From contig WOAB01000719.1 of NCBI GenBank assembly GCA_027886185.1, forward strand, positions 558,001 through 622,000: a stretch of 64,000 nucleotides of DNA. Direction: 5' to 3'. The notes below the pieces were generated by a model. It was not told where the DNA came from, ran no database searches, and saw only the letters and a program-made list of their open reading frames with translations. Source of the DNA: Rheum nobile (lineage: Eukaryota; Streptophyta; Magnoliopsida; Caryophyllales; Polygonaceae). The position numbers and the translations under genes are program-made. Positions 55,521 to 64,000 of the stretch are shown here, one piece after another. Numbering within the stretch: the stretch's first letter is position 1; every line of letters begins with the position of its first letter.

Positions 55521-55916
55521 ATGTGTATGGATTGTCGGGCCATTAATCAAATCACCGTCAAGTACCGCCACCCAATTCCAAGGTCAAATTATATGCTAGA
55601 CGAACTCCATGGTGCCACTTTCTTTTCTAAGGTGAATCTCAAGAGCAGCTATCACCAAATCCGCATGAGAGAAGGCGATGAATGGAAAACTGCCTTTAAA
55701 ACCAAGTATGGGTTGTATGAGTGGCTCGTCATGCCATTCGGGCTCACAATTGCTCCTAGCACATTCATGCGCCTCATGAATCATGTCTTGAGGGCATTCT
55801 TGGACAAGTTCATAATGAACTACTTCAACGACATCTTGATCAATAGCAAGTCCTTGGAAGACCACACGGCCCACTTGAGAGCCATCTTTGAGTTCCTACG
55901 CAAGGATAAGCTCTAA
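55521..55916 (+). pseudogene. C4 reverse transcriptase palm, YFND active site
   Basis: Reads CMDCRAINQITVKYRHP, ATFFSKVNLKSSYHQIRM (KIDLKSG has become KVNLKSS), WLVMPFGLTIAPSTF and FIMNYFNDILINS. Two active-site positions are altered: the Asp of the IDLKSG motif is Asn, and YFDD is YFND as in C2. It ends with TAA after RKDKL. Confidence 0.87.
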
Positions 55917-55973
55917 GCCAACCTCGCCAAGTGCACCTTTTATGCCCCATCTACCACATTTCTTGGCTATGTT

Positions 55974-56476
55974 GTGGGCAAGGATGGGCTGTGTGTTGAT
56001 GATGAGAAGGTTCGCGCCATCAAGGAGTGGCCACGCCCCACCACCGCCACTATGGTGAGGTCATTCCTTGGTCTCGCCGGATTTTATCGGCGCTTTGTCC
56101 GAGATTTTAGCACCATTGCCGCCCCCTTGCATGAGTTTACCGAAAAGGGGGTCGAGATTGTTTGGAAAGAAACACATGAAGCCGCCTTCACCACACTCAA
56201 GGAGCGCCTTTTCAACGCTCCTCTTCTACAACTTCTGGATTTCTCCAAGGTTTTTGAGGTCGAATGTGATGCCTCCAACATTGGCATCGGAGGAGTGCTC
56301 CTTCAAGACCGCCGCCCCATTGCCTACTTTAGTAAAAAAAACTATTGGGCGCCTCCCTCAACTACCCCACCTACGACAAGGAGATCTATGCCTTGATCCG
56401 AGTGCTCAAAACATGGCAACATTACTAGTGGCCAAAGGAGTTCATCATACACTCGGATCATGAGGCCCTTGCTTAT
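55974..56476 (+). pseudogene. C4 RT thumb and RNase H start
   Basis: Reads EWPRPTTATMVRSFLGLAGF, YRRFVRDFSTIAAPL, FEVECDASNIGIGGVLLQ and PIAYFSKK, then shifts frame within an A-rich run (AGTAAAAAAAACT, 56331). The first RNase H Asp (CDAS) is present. Confidence 0.82.
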
Positions 56477-57025
56477 TTGAAGAGCCAAGCCCACCATGGC
56501 CGGCGCCATGCTCGTTGGGTGGAGTTTATGGAGACTTTTCCTTATGTTGTCAAGCACAAGAAGGGCCAAGACAACATTGTAGCCGACGCCTTGTCTAGGA
56601 GGTATGTGCTTCTTTCTCATCTTAATGCTCAAATTTTGGGATTTTCTCTTATTAAGTCTTTATATGCTCAAGATCCCTTCTTTAGCCCTATCATAGCCGA
56701 GTGTGTCACTAAGGGTGAGTTTGAGGGCTATTTCTTGGATGATGGTTTCCTTTTCCGGGCCGGTAAGCTTTGTATCCGTAGATCCTCCATTAGGCATTTG
56801 TTGATTAAGGAAGCCTATGAGAGCCGTGGAAATTTTGGGGTTGCAAAAACAGTGGCCGCACTTAAGGAACACTTCTTTTGGCTTAAGCTTGCCCACCATG
56901 TGACTAAGTTTTGTCAATCTTATGTCACTTGCCATAAAGCCAAGTCTATGTCCCACCTCACGGCCTCTACACACCCCAACCCATTCCATCCGCCCCTTGG
57001 AAAGATATATCAATGGATTTTATAA
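56477..57025 (+). pseudogene. C4 RNase H end and integrase zinc module
   Basis: Open for 182 codons: ARWVEFMETFPYVVKHKKG, NIVADALSRRYVLL, then LLIKEAYESRGNFGVAKTV and FCQSYVTCHKA. The zinc module is damaged: EAHE is EAYE and CxxC is CQSYVTC with changed spacing. The core follows out of frame. Confidence 0.82.
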
Positions 57026-57886
57026 CCGAATTGCTCACGTCTAAGAAGGGGAGGGATTCCATTTTTGTGGTAGTAGACCGCTTCTCTAACATGGCTCATT
57101 TCATCTCTTGAAAAACCACAAACAATGCCTCGGAGATAGCTAGCCTTTTCTTTGACCACGTAGTGAAATTACATGGAATTCCCTCGTACCATAGTTTCGG
57201 ATAGGGATCCTAAATTTGTGGGTCATTTTTAGAGGACTTTGTTGGGCAAACTTGGGACAAACCTTCTCTTTTCTACTAGTTGCCACCCCCAAACCGATGG
57301 CCAAACGGAAGTGACCAACCGCACCATTGGTGCCTTGCTTAGAACTATCCTTAGGGCCAACCCGAGCCATTGGTAGGACTTACTTTCGTTTGTTGAGTTT
57401 GCGTATAATAGGACAATGCACTCGGCAAACAAGCTTACTCCTTTCGAAGTTGTTATGGCCGGAACCCGCTGACTCTGTTGGACATGACACCACATCCCTT
57501 GGGGGCCACGGAGAATCCACAAGGTGCCAAGCGTGCCGACTTTGTGCTTGAGCTCCATGAACGCACCCGAGCTCAACTCAAGAGGTGCGCCGCCCAATAT
57601 GATAGCTATGCCAACAAGGGCCAGCATCGCGTTGTTTTGCCCTGGGCGACCTTGTGTGGGTCCACTTGCGCAAGGAGAGGTTCCTCGCCCGGCGCCGCTC
57701 CAAGCTCAACCCATGCGGCGATGGCCCCTTCAAAGTGCTCAAGTGCTTCGGGGACAATGCTTATGAGGTGGAGCTTCCCGATGACTACGGCGTCCACCCC
57801 ACTTTCAATGTGGCGGACCTTTCCCCTTATGTGCCTCCGGAATATGAAGAAGAATTAGGGACAATTCTACCTCATGAAGGGGTAAA
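57026..57886 (+). pseudogene. C4 integrase core and C-terminus, broken
   Basis: Core motifs persist as nucleotides (KKGRDSIFVVVDRFSN near 57040, then GATGGCCAAACGGAAGTG near 57297 coding the DGQTEV segment) but with several stops and shifts. From 57654 the C-terminal part is open: WVHLRKERFLARRRSK, CGDGPFKVLKCFGDNAY and VELPDDYGVHPTFNVADL. That frame carries on into the 3' LTR as SDGPVTRARARFIAQAISSL, ending at 58109. Confidence 0.82.
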
Positions 57887-58705
57887 TGATGGATGCCAAC
57901 CGCCCTTGACCTCCATCGACGAGGAGGACATGATTGTCGTCAAGAGTGATGGCCCGGTGACTAGGGCACGAGCACGTTTCATTGCTCAAGCCATCTCCTC
58001 ACTTGTCAACCAGGACCTCGCAATCAACGGCACCAGTGAGCCACAAGTCCCGCACATGCTCACATGTATGGTCGTCAAAGACACCTTGGTCGGACCCTTG
58101 ACGCCATGACATGCCATGGCACCGTGGACATCGACGCCTCCCTTGACGCGCCCAATGCCATGCCTATCCGAGCGTTGGCTCTTATCCTTGCTATTTTTAG
58201 TATTTTTCTAGACTTGCCTTATTGGGTGTGTAAGGCCATATGCATATGGACTTTAACCCAAGGCCCACTAGTTGCCAAAGCCTTGTTGGATGAAGTGCCT
58301 TAGTATTTAAGCTTCTTTTGTTGCCACTTGTAACCTAGTTGAAGATTATCATTGGAAAACCCAATTTGGGTTTAGGAATACCTCCCCAAACCCTCCAATC
58401 TATCTTCCAACTCAAGCTCACTCTTTTCTCATCTCTTTCACTCAATCAAACAAAGCTCCTTCTCAACAAAGTTCTCTTGTTCTTGCATCCACGAAAATCA
58501 GCCAAGGAACCTCCCTTTGAGGTTCCCTTGGCCTTGTTCTTCTCGGTTCCCTTCAAGGACATTCCCCATTTGCTTCCGCCTTGTTCGAGCCTTCAAGAAG
58601 ACATCAAGGCCTAGTTGGTGCCCGGAGAGAAGAAGCCTTGCCTTGCTAGCCACGATCGAGCACAAGCCGTGAAGAGAGGCTCCTTGGGTGTCTTGATTCA
58701 CATCA
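57887..58705 (+). repeat. C4 3' LTR
   Basis: 819 bp from TGATGGATGCCAACC to TTGATTCACATCA, preceded by a weak purine tract (CATGAAGGGGTAAA). The first 220 bp are also the pol tail. The start agrees with the C1 5' LTR at 47335, and the end matches both palindrome arms. Confidence 0.85.
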
Positions 58706-59500
58706 ATATGATGTTTTTGATTGTTTCTCCAAGCATGTTTAGCTAATCTCTTAATTCTAAGGTTGGGGTGATCCCAATAATGAATTGGTGGACTTGTGCA
58801 TGATATTTGTCTGAATTGAAATCTGAAACCTTGTGTGATTCAATCCTAGAGTTCTTAATGCAATTGATGAAAGTTGATTAGGATTCTATTACGTTTGAGT
58901 CTGAAAGGAGATAACTTTAATAGATAACTCAGATAGGGTATGAGTCTGAAAGGAGATTTCTTTATCAGATTACTAGGTATTAAACTTGAATATTATTTGT
59001 GCGATATCAACCTGATTACTCTCGTGGAATCCTAAGCTATCATTGAAATCCTAGGTTTGCATGGACTTAGCGAAGCGCGACGGTGAATGTTAACCCCGTT
59101 TGATCCTAGATTCTAAGTGCCCAAAGGGTCTAGATTTGATTAGCTTTGCACGATAGCGATTGTTAGTTAGAATTTAGGCACATCTATGATCGTCTAAAAG
59201 GAGTAAGTAGAGACTTTAAATAGCTTACCTTCAGATAGGTTTAGACTAATTTCAGACAGATATCTATAAGTTTTCCAAGACATTGTTGTGGGGATCCCTA
59301 CTAATAGGATCTTCTCCCTAATTATTTACAATCATCTTTACAATTCTAGTTTCTTAGTTATTAGCCAAATGAATTTCCCATCTTACGGCTTAGCTTATCG
59401 GTTTAAGTTTACAAAAGATACTACATAGTCCTCGTTGGGAACGACACTTGAAAAGCTACAACTGATCTCATACGCTTGTGGGTAGGTTTTTGTCCTATCA
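58706..59500 (+). mobile_element. Old Athila/Tat LTR 3' end
   Basis: The sequence ends CCTCGTTGGGAACGACACTT, then GTAGGTTTTTGTCCTATCA, followed by a primer-site-like stretch, which is how Athila/Tat LTRs end. The LTR start is missing, cut by C4. No gene is seen. Confidence 0.65.
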
Positions 59501-59506
59501 AGTTTT

Positions 59507-59524
59507 TTGCGCCATTGTCGGGGA
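59507..59524 (+). other. Degenerate tRNA-Asp-type primer site
   Basis: TTGCGCCATTGTCGGGGA differs from TGGCGCCGTTGCCGGGGA at three positions, and it follows the LTR end by six bases. Confidence 0.65.
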
Positions 59525-59660
59525 CTATTGCTAGTATCAGTTGTTTTCCTACAACAGGTTCGACTAAGTCTTTGTACTATTTTTATCTTGTTTTTTGTTG
59601 CTTTGCTTTCAGACATGCTTTCTTGGTCAACCTGAAGTAAACCCCAAGGAGCATTGCAGG

Positions 59661-60240
59661 TAGGGGTGTCAATCGATCGGGTCGGGTCGGGTCATTTCGG
59701 ATTCGGGTCATTTCGGATTCGGGCCAATGTATGATATTATAATAAGTCGGATCATGTCGGGTCGGGTCAGATCGGATATTCGTATTTCGGGTGAGATCGG
59801 ATTTTTGGGTCAATATCGGTCGGGTTAATTTGGATTTTGGTCGAACTTAGGGTTGTCAATCGGGCAAATCGGGTCAATTTCGGTCGAGTTAATTTGGATT
59901 TCGATCAAACTTAGGGTTGTCAATCGGGCGAATCGGGTCGGTTTTAGGTCAGGTCATTTTGGTTTCGGATTAATCTGGATCCAGTCTATTGCACATATTG
60001 ACATGTATCTTGACAACTCGATCCAATTCGGGTCGATTGTTCATTTAATCGGGCTAAGTAGGGTATTTGGGTCAATTTCGATGGGTTATTTCGGATTATG
60101 ACTGAACTAGATTTTGTGTAAATCATATTTCGGTTGAATCGGATTTCAGATAAATATGAGTTCAAATTGTTAAATCGAATTGTGGTTGAAATGTATTTCA
60201 TTGGAACCGGTTTTCGATTGAAGGCAAACATAATTAAAAT
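59661..60240. repeat. CGGGTC-rich short repeats, possible hAT-like end
   Basis: It begins TAGGGGTGTCAATCGATCGG, a start often seen in plant hAT-type non-autonomous elements. It continues as degenerate repeats of GGGTCGGGTC, TTTCGGATTCGGGTC and TAGGGTTGTCAATCGGGC (about 59849 and 59911). I see no matching inverted end within 1 kb, so the element type is unproven. Confidence 0.45.
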
Positions 60241-60832
60241 AAATATATATGTTCACAATAAAATCTCCTATCATTGGAGTTATATATTTAAAATTGGGTT
60301 TTGATAAGGATGATTCTTATGATAAATAGTGAGGATAAACCTAGACATTTGAGTTTATGATCTGACGATAAGAGAAAAGTCTACACTACGAGATCTATAG
60401 TGTGCTTTATCTCACCATGTTATAATTAACACAATTGACAATTTTTTTGTTTCTCTCTCATATCACTTGTTATTTACGTTATAACCATGAATGTAATACT
60501 TGTTCATACTTCAGTATTTAGTTGTTCTTTTATGATAATATACTTGTTCATATTAGATTTATTTTACTTCTTTCAAATGTAGTTGACTAGTTGTTACTCT
60601 TTGACCAACTAATTGGTCATTCATACTTAGTTGTTCATTTTTATATACTTAGTTGTTCTTTAATAATAATACACTTGCTCTTATTAATTTTATTTATCCC
60701 TCGATAGTTGTTATTGTTAGTTGACCAAGTACTTGTTCACTCATACTTAGTTGACCAAGTACTTGTTCATTCATACTTAGATGTTCATACTTATATATTT
60801 ACTTTTCTAATAATACACTTATTCATATTAAA
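60241..60832. repeat. AT-rich DNA with short direct repeats
   Basis: A 30-bp unit, TTGACCAAGTACTTGTTCA plus a variable end, is repeated at 60721-60750 and 60751-60780. Looser ACTTGTTCATATTA and TTAGTTGTTC words recur across 60500-60830 and again after the solo LTR (62300-62360), confirming the LTR inserted into this repeat region. No gene seen. Confidence 0.7.
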
Positions 60833-60837
60833 GTTAT

Positions 60838-62263
60838 TGATGAGGGCTAAAGTCGTAGTGCCTATCAAAGTAAACCTCGAAAACCTAACTAATGTAGTCT
60901 GGTAAGTAAGGATTGATCACACAGGGAGGTAAGCAATCTTCCTAAGTGCAAAGGTTGTATGCCAATGGTAACAAAAAGGGGGGTTTTGGTTTGTTTATCA
61001 AGTAACAAAATAAATCAAAGCAAAAGATGTAATCTATGGATGAGAAGTAACTTAGCCAGACAAATATCCACCATTCAGTTTGATTGGTTGATCTTAGATT
61101 ATCTCAATTCCTTCCTATGAATATTCTTGTCCCTATTCTGAAATAGTTATCAGTCCAACCAGTCCTAGTAACCCTAACTATCAAATAACCAAGAAACTAT
61201 CAAGATTCAATTCAATAGCAGCAGTAAGCATAGGAATTAACCATGATACATGCAATACTTAACAACCCGTCAGTACTCGACATGTAATCAATTCTCTTCA
61301 CAATAAACTAGTCTAACCAGTCCTAGAATATCATGTTTGCTACTCTGAATTAAGGATGAACAATATTAATCTCAACAAGTTAACCAGATTAAAGGAACTA
61401 GTACTATAGATAATATCAACTTCAACTAGTTTGTCAGGCTAGGGAAACTAATATTAATAATACTAATCACAACAATTGATGAACTAGATCAACTAATAGA
61501 ATTCAAAACCCTAATCATGCAATATGAATAATACCAATAAAACTAGATGGTCAGACTAGAGAAATCAGTAAAACTCAATGGGATGAAGCATAGAGAGAAT
61601 TAATATAATCAAAAGAAAGGAAATAGAGTGATAATCTCACAACCAAATGCAAACGAAGGCTTCAATCGTCGGACTAAGCAAAAGTTGCTTAGTTTTTCAT
61701 AGTCTTCAAAGCACAAAAACTCAAAGGGAAAAACTGAACGATAAGTTATAAACTTCAATTATGAATTCCCCAAAAGGCTGTTAACTAAAACTAGGTTATA
61801 ACCCTAGTACTAAAAAGATAAGAGATAATATCTAAAAGGAAATAACGAAAAGAAAAGAAAATAAAATAAAATAAACAAAGCATCGGACGAAAAGGAAATC
61901 CGGATCCCGTGCGTGAACAGTGGCCGCGACCGCGGCTAGATATCCACGACCGCGGGCGGCTAGATATCCGCGACCGCGGACAACTCTCTGTTGTCTTCGC
62001 TGTTTGTCTTCAATCCGCGACTGCGGCGGTGGCTTTCGCACCCGCGGAAATCTTCCTGTAGTGCTCTTCAGCTTCTCTTGTGGTCTTCTCTCGTGGCTTT
62101 CACCTCCATCTTCTTAAGTCTTCATTTAAGCACTTCAAAACCACCAAATCAACACTCCTTCTCCACAACTCCATTCTCCTAACTTATGCTCTAAACCCAT
62201 ACAAATGGAACCTAAAACTCCGATAACAACTCCTAGTTACGCATTACAAAGTAGAGGTGATCA
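60838..62263 (-). mobile_element. A3: Athila-like solo LTR
   Basis: 1426 bp with perfect target duplication GTTAT (60833-60837 and 62264-62268). On the minus strand it starts TGATCACCTCTACTTTG and ends GGCTTTAGCCCTCATCA-like (plus-strand left end TGATGAGGGC). It lacks adjacent primer site, genes and polypurine tract, so recombination removed the interior. It carries perfect CCGCGACCGCGG copies at 61924-61935 and 61968-61979 and a CCACGACCGCGG at 61944-61955. Confidence 0.9.
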
Positions 62264-62268
62264 GTTAT

Positions 62269-63290
62269 TATACTCCTTTAATAATTATTATTGTTTGGCC
62301 AACCAATGTTTATTCATACTTAGTTGCTCCTTTCCAATAATACACTTGTTCATATTAAATGGTGTCACCAATATTATGTTATTACATAGTACTTGATATT
62401 AATCTAAGCCTATTTATAGTGATATATATGAATTATACAATAATGATTGTAATGATTGTTAAAATATAAATTGCATATTTATGTTAAAATAAATTATATG
62501 AAACTATATTATGCACTTTGCTACAAATATAGTACTATATAGTGTATGATATTAGAATACCGATATAATATTAGAAATTATGGACAATATAATAAGTATA
62601 GTAGTAGACTACTACCAGTAGTAATAATAACAACAATAATAATAATAATAATAGATGTTATGGATAATAGTAATAAGTATAGTAGTATGATTGTAATGTC
62701 TTTTTCAATCTTTTCAGCTATTACAAATTGATTTATTTTCTTTTGTTTTCATGTAGATTTTCTTTTGCCATTTTAGTTCGTATTGCCTTTTTTCTTCTAC
62801 GTAGCACCTTCTTGCCTTACAAATTTTAGATTTCCCTCCCTCCCTATATGAATGGAGATATAAGATATACATTAACAATCTGTTAAGTATTGTGAATTTT
62901 AATAAATATAAAAAATTTATTAAGTATTTGTTATTGCTCTCCTTCGCATTATCGATTCTTAATTTTCCCCTATTGTGCACTTTTATTAAAATTGAACATA
63001 CAAAATATTCCACTTTTATTTTAATATTAAGATGTGTTGTGTGTATTTAACTAATGAAATAGTCAAATACTTTCAATTTCATCCATTTAAACATGTTTTT
63101 CATAAAAATCACAGAAATAAGTTTCAACTCTCAAACAAAAGTTAAAGAAAAGTAGAAAACTATCATAATTCATTATAAAAATTATTTTAATGTTCGTTGT
63201 TTTGGCGGGATAGATTTACTACCTAAAAGTTGATATTCTCTTATGTTAATTAAAATAAAAATTATTTTATAATTAAAAAAGAAAAAAGCC
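62269..63290. other. AT-rich DNA, no gene seen
   Basis: It contains an (AAT)n-type microsatellite at 62630-62653 and long A/T runs. Open frames such as 62714-63013 (minus) have no recognisable motif. Confidence 0.5.
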
Positions 63291-63299
63291 CCAATTCTA

Positions 63300-63661
63300 A
63301 TTTCTAACCCTAGAACAAAGAAGATGTTCTCTTTCTCAGTTTCTCACACAGCCTCTCGACCCTCTCTCTTGAGTCCTGGGTTGGCTCCTTTTTGAAGTCT
63401 CTTTCGCTCTCCAGTCTCCTCCCTAGTCGGACTCAACTCGCATGCTCTCGTCCCCAACCGTGGTTCATTCCTCCGTAGCCGCGATTCGCGCTCCTCCGTA
63501 GCCGCGATTCGCTTCCTCCCCAGCCGCGATTCGCGCTCCTCCGTAGCCGCGATTCGCTTCCTCCCCAGTCGTGATTCGCGCTCCTCCGTAACCGTGATTC
63601 GCTTCCTCCCCAGTCGTGGTTCGCTCTCCTCCCCATCCACGACTCGGCTTGCCTATGCAGG
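63300..63661 (+). other. Possible first exon of a host gene
   Basis: Base composition changes sharply from AT-rich to C/T-rich at about 63290. TTTCTAACCCTAGAAC is the kind of phrase common just inside plant 5' leaders, and pyrimidine-rich text (TCTCTTTCTCAGTTTCTCAC) follows. TATGCAG/GTGATATTTC at 63661/63662 looks like a splice donor, after which sequence is T-rich and intron-like to the window end. An ATG lies at 63324, but its frame is short. The product cannot be named because only the start is in the window. Confidence 0.35.
63452..63645 (+). repeat. GC-rich minisatellite, about 22-23 bp unit
   Basis: Alternating units CCTCCGTAGCCGCGATTCGC and CCTCCCCAGCCGCGATTCGC form a higher-order period of 45 bp, with decayed copies at both ends (TCGTGATTCG, TCCACGACTCG). 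A minus-strand frame (63344-63640) repeats ATEERESRLGRKRIA as a consequence; I do not regard it as a gene. Confidence 0.8.
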
Positions 63662-64000
63662 TGATATTTCTTCTCCTTAATCTTGCTTATTTGTTGATTT
63701 TCAGCAAATATGTTGTGTTTGTTGGGTCTTTTTCTTCTCGTCTTTAGTTGTCACTTGTCACTTGTATTTGTACATAGTGTGGGGTTGATTATACAATATC
63801 GTTGAGAGTTCTTTCTAAAACATTCATTGATATGTATTGATGCTGGTGAATCTGCTAATTAGCAACTGTTAGTCAAAATTCTTTGGGGGCTTTTGCAAAA
63901 TTCAATCTCAGAATTAGGAATTAGTGAACTAATTGAAGAATTAACCCAAGAGGTTAGCTGATAAATTTCGGGGAGTCCTGAAGTCTGCAGATGACAGGAA

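Larger units (their letters stand above)
49233..58705 (+). mobile_element. C4: decayed CRM-like element
   Basis: The 5' LTR is cut to about 247 bp (49233-49479) by the palindrome joint and also lacks about 45 bp present in the 3' LTR near 58440-58480. Then follow a primer site, leader, duplicated leader/gag start, gag, protease, RT, RNase H, integrase and a 3' LTR (57887-58705). Frames are broken many times. The right end is AATTCACATCA-like (TTGATTCACATCA), and no left target copy can be identified because the left end is rearranged. It belongs to the same subfamily as C1. Confidence 0.85.

Noticed and set aside
1..64000. Endogenous pararetrovirus or other viral insertion
   Set aside because: All polymerase fragments have the gypsy order (RT, RNase H, integrase) with LTRs; no movement protein, coat protein or envelope-like frame was seen.

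Overview
This window is plant nuclear DNA, most likely from a eudicot; the species cannot be read from the sequence. It is almost entirely Ty3/gypsy LTR retrotransposons in an AT-rich background. I found no intact host gene, no tRNA gene and no bacterial-type feature. Three lineages recur. Athila-like elements have LTRs of about 1.35-1.43 kb and a tRNA-Asp-type primer site. Tekay/Del chromoviruses have LTRs of about 2.33 kb that begin near TGTAATACCCC and end GGGGTGTTACA. CRM-like elements have an initiator-Met-type primer site and a pol frame that runs into the 3' LTR. Lineage names rest on motif recognition, not on a tree.

Left edge (1-9577): an Athila-like LTR on the minus strand (1-1360) sits in the integrase gene of a Tekay element, whose integrase end, chromodomain and 3' LTR follow (1362-4446). 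Next come an unclassified duplicated sequence (4449-7165), a broken RNase H-like domain (7236-7696) and about 1.9 kb of AT-rich DNA.

Centre (9578-47335): an old CRM-like element on the minus strand (C1) has been split by at least five later insertions. They are a gag-pro-only Athila-like element A1 (9656-16418, TSD GGCTT), a truncated Tekay LTR K2 (16673-17341), a CRM-like element C2 with three 1446-bp tandem gag/protease units (17516-28930), a second gag-pro-only Athila-like element A2 (30650-44558), and a Tekay solo LTR K3 (44931-47258, TSD TTGTC). A young CRM-like element C3 (36206-43498) lies inside the 3' LTR of A2, so nesting is three deep. Target-site duplications support most of these calls, some with one or two substitutions.

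Right part (47336-64000): AT-rich DNA leads into a palindrome of about 0.8 kb per arm (48437-50085) made from the LTR, primer site and leader of another CRM-like family. The right arm continues into a decayed copy, C4 (to 58705), whose leader and gag start are duplicated. Then come an old Athila/Tat LTR end (58706-59524), a CGGGTC-rich repeat that begins like a hAT terminus, an Athila-like solo LTR (60838-62263, TSD GTTAT), AT-rich DNA, and at 63300-63661 a possible first exon of a host gene with a GC-rich minisatellite.

How the parts relate: A1 and A2 encode Gag and protease but no reverse transcriptase or integrase, so they could only have moved with enzymes from an autonomous relative. C2 and C4 carry reverse transcriptase remnants in which the catalytic YFDD box reads YFND. 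C3 is the only nearly complete autonomous element, and its gag-pol frame is broken by three stop codons that all look like C-to-T changes. The strongest unexplained signals are a near-palindromic CCGCGACCGCGG motif clustered in both the LTRs and the gag-protease spacer of the Athila-like elements, the long LTR palindrome, and the in-frame tandem amplification in C2.
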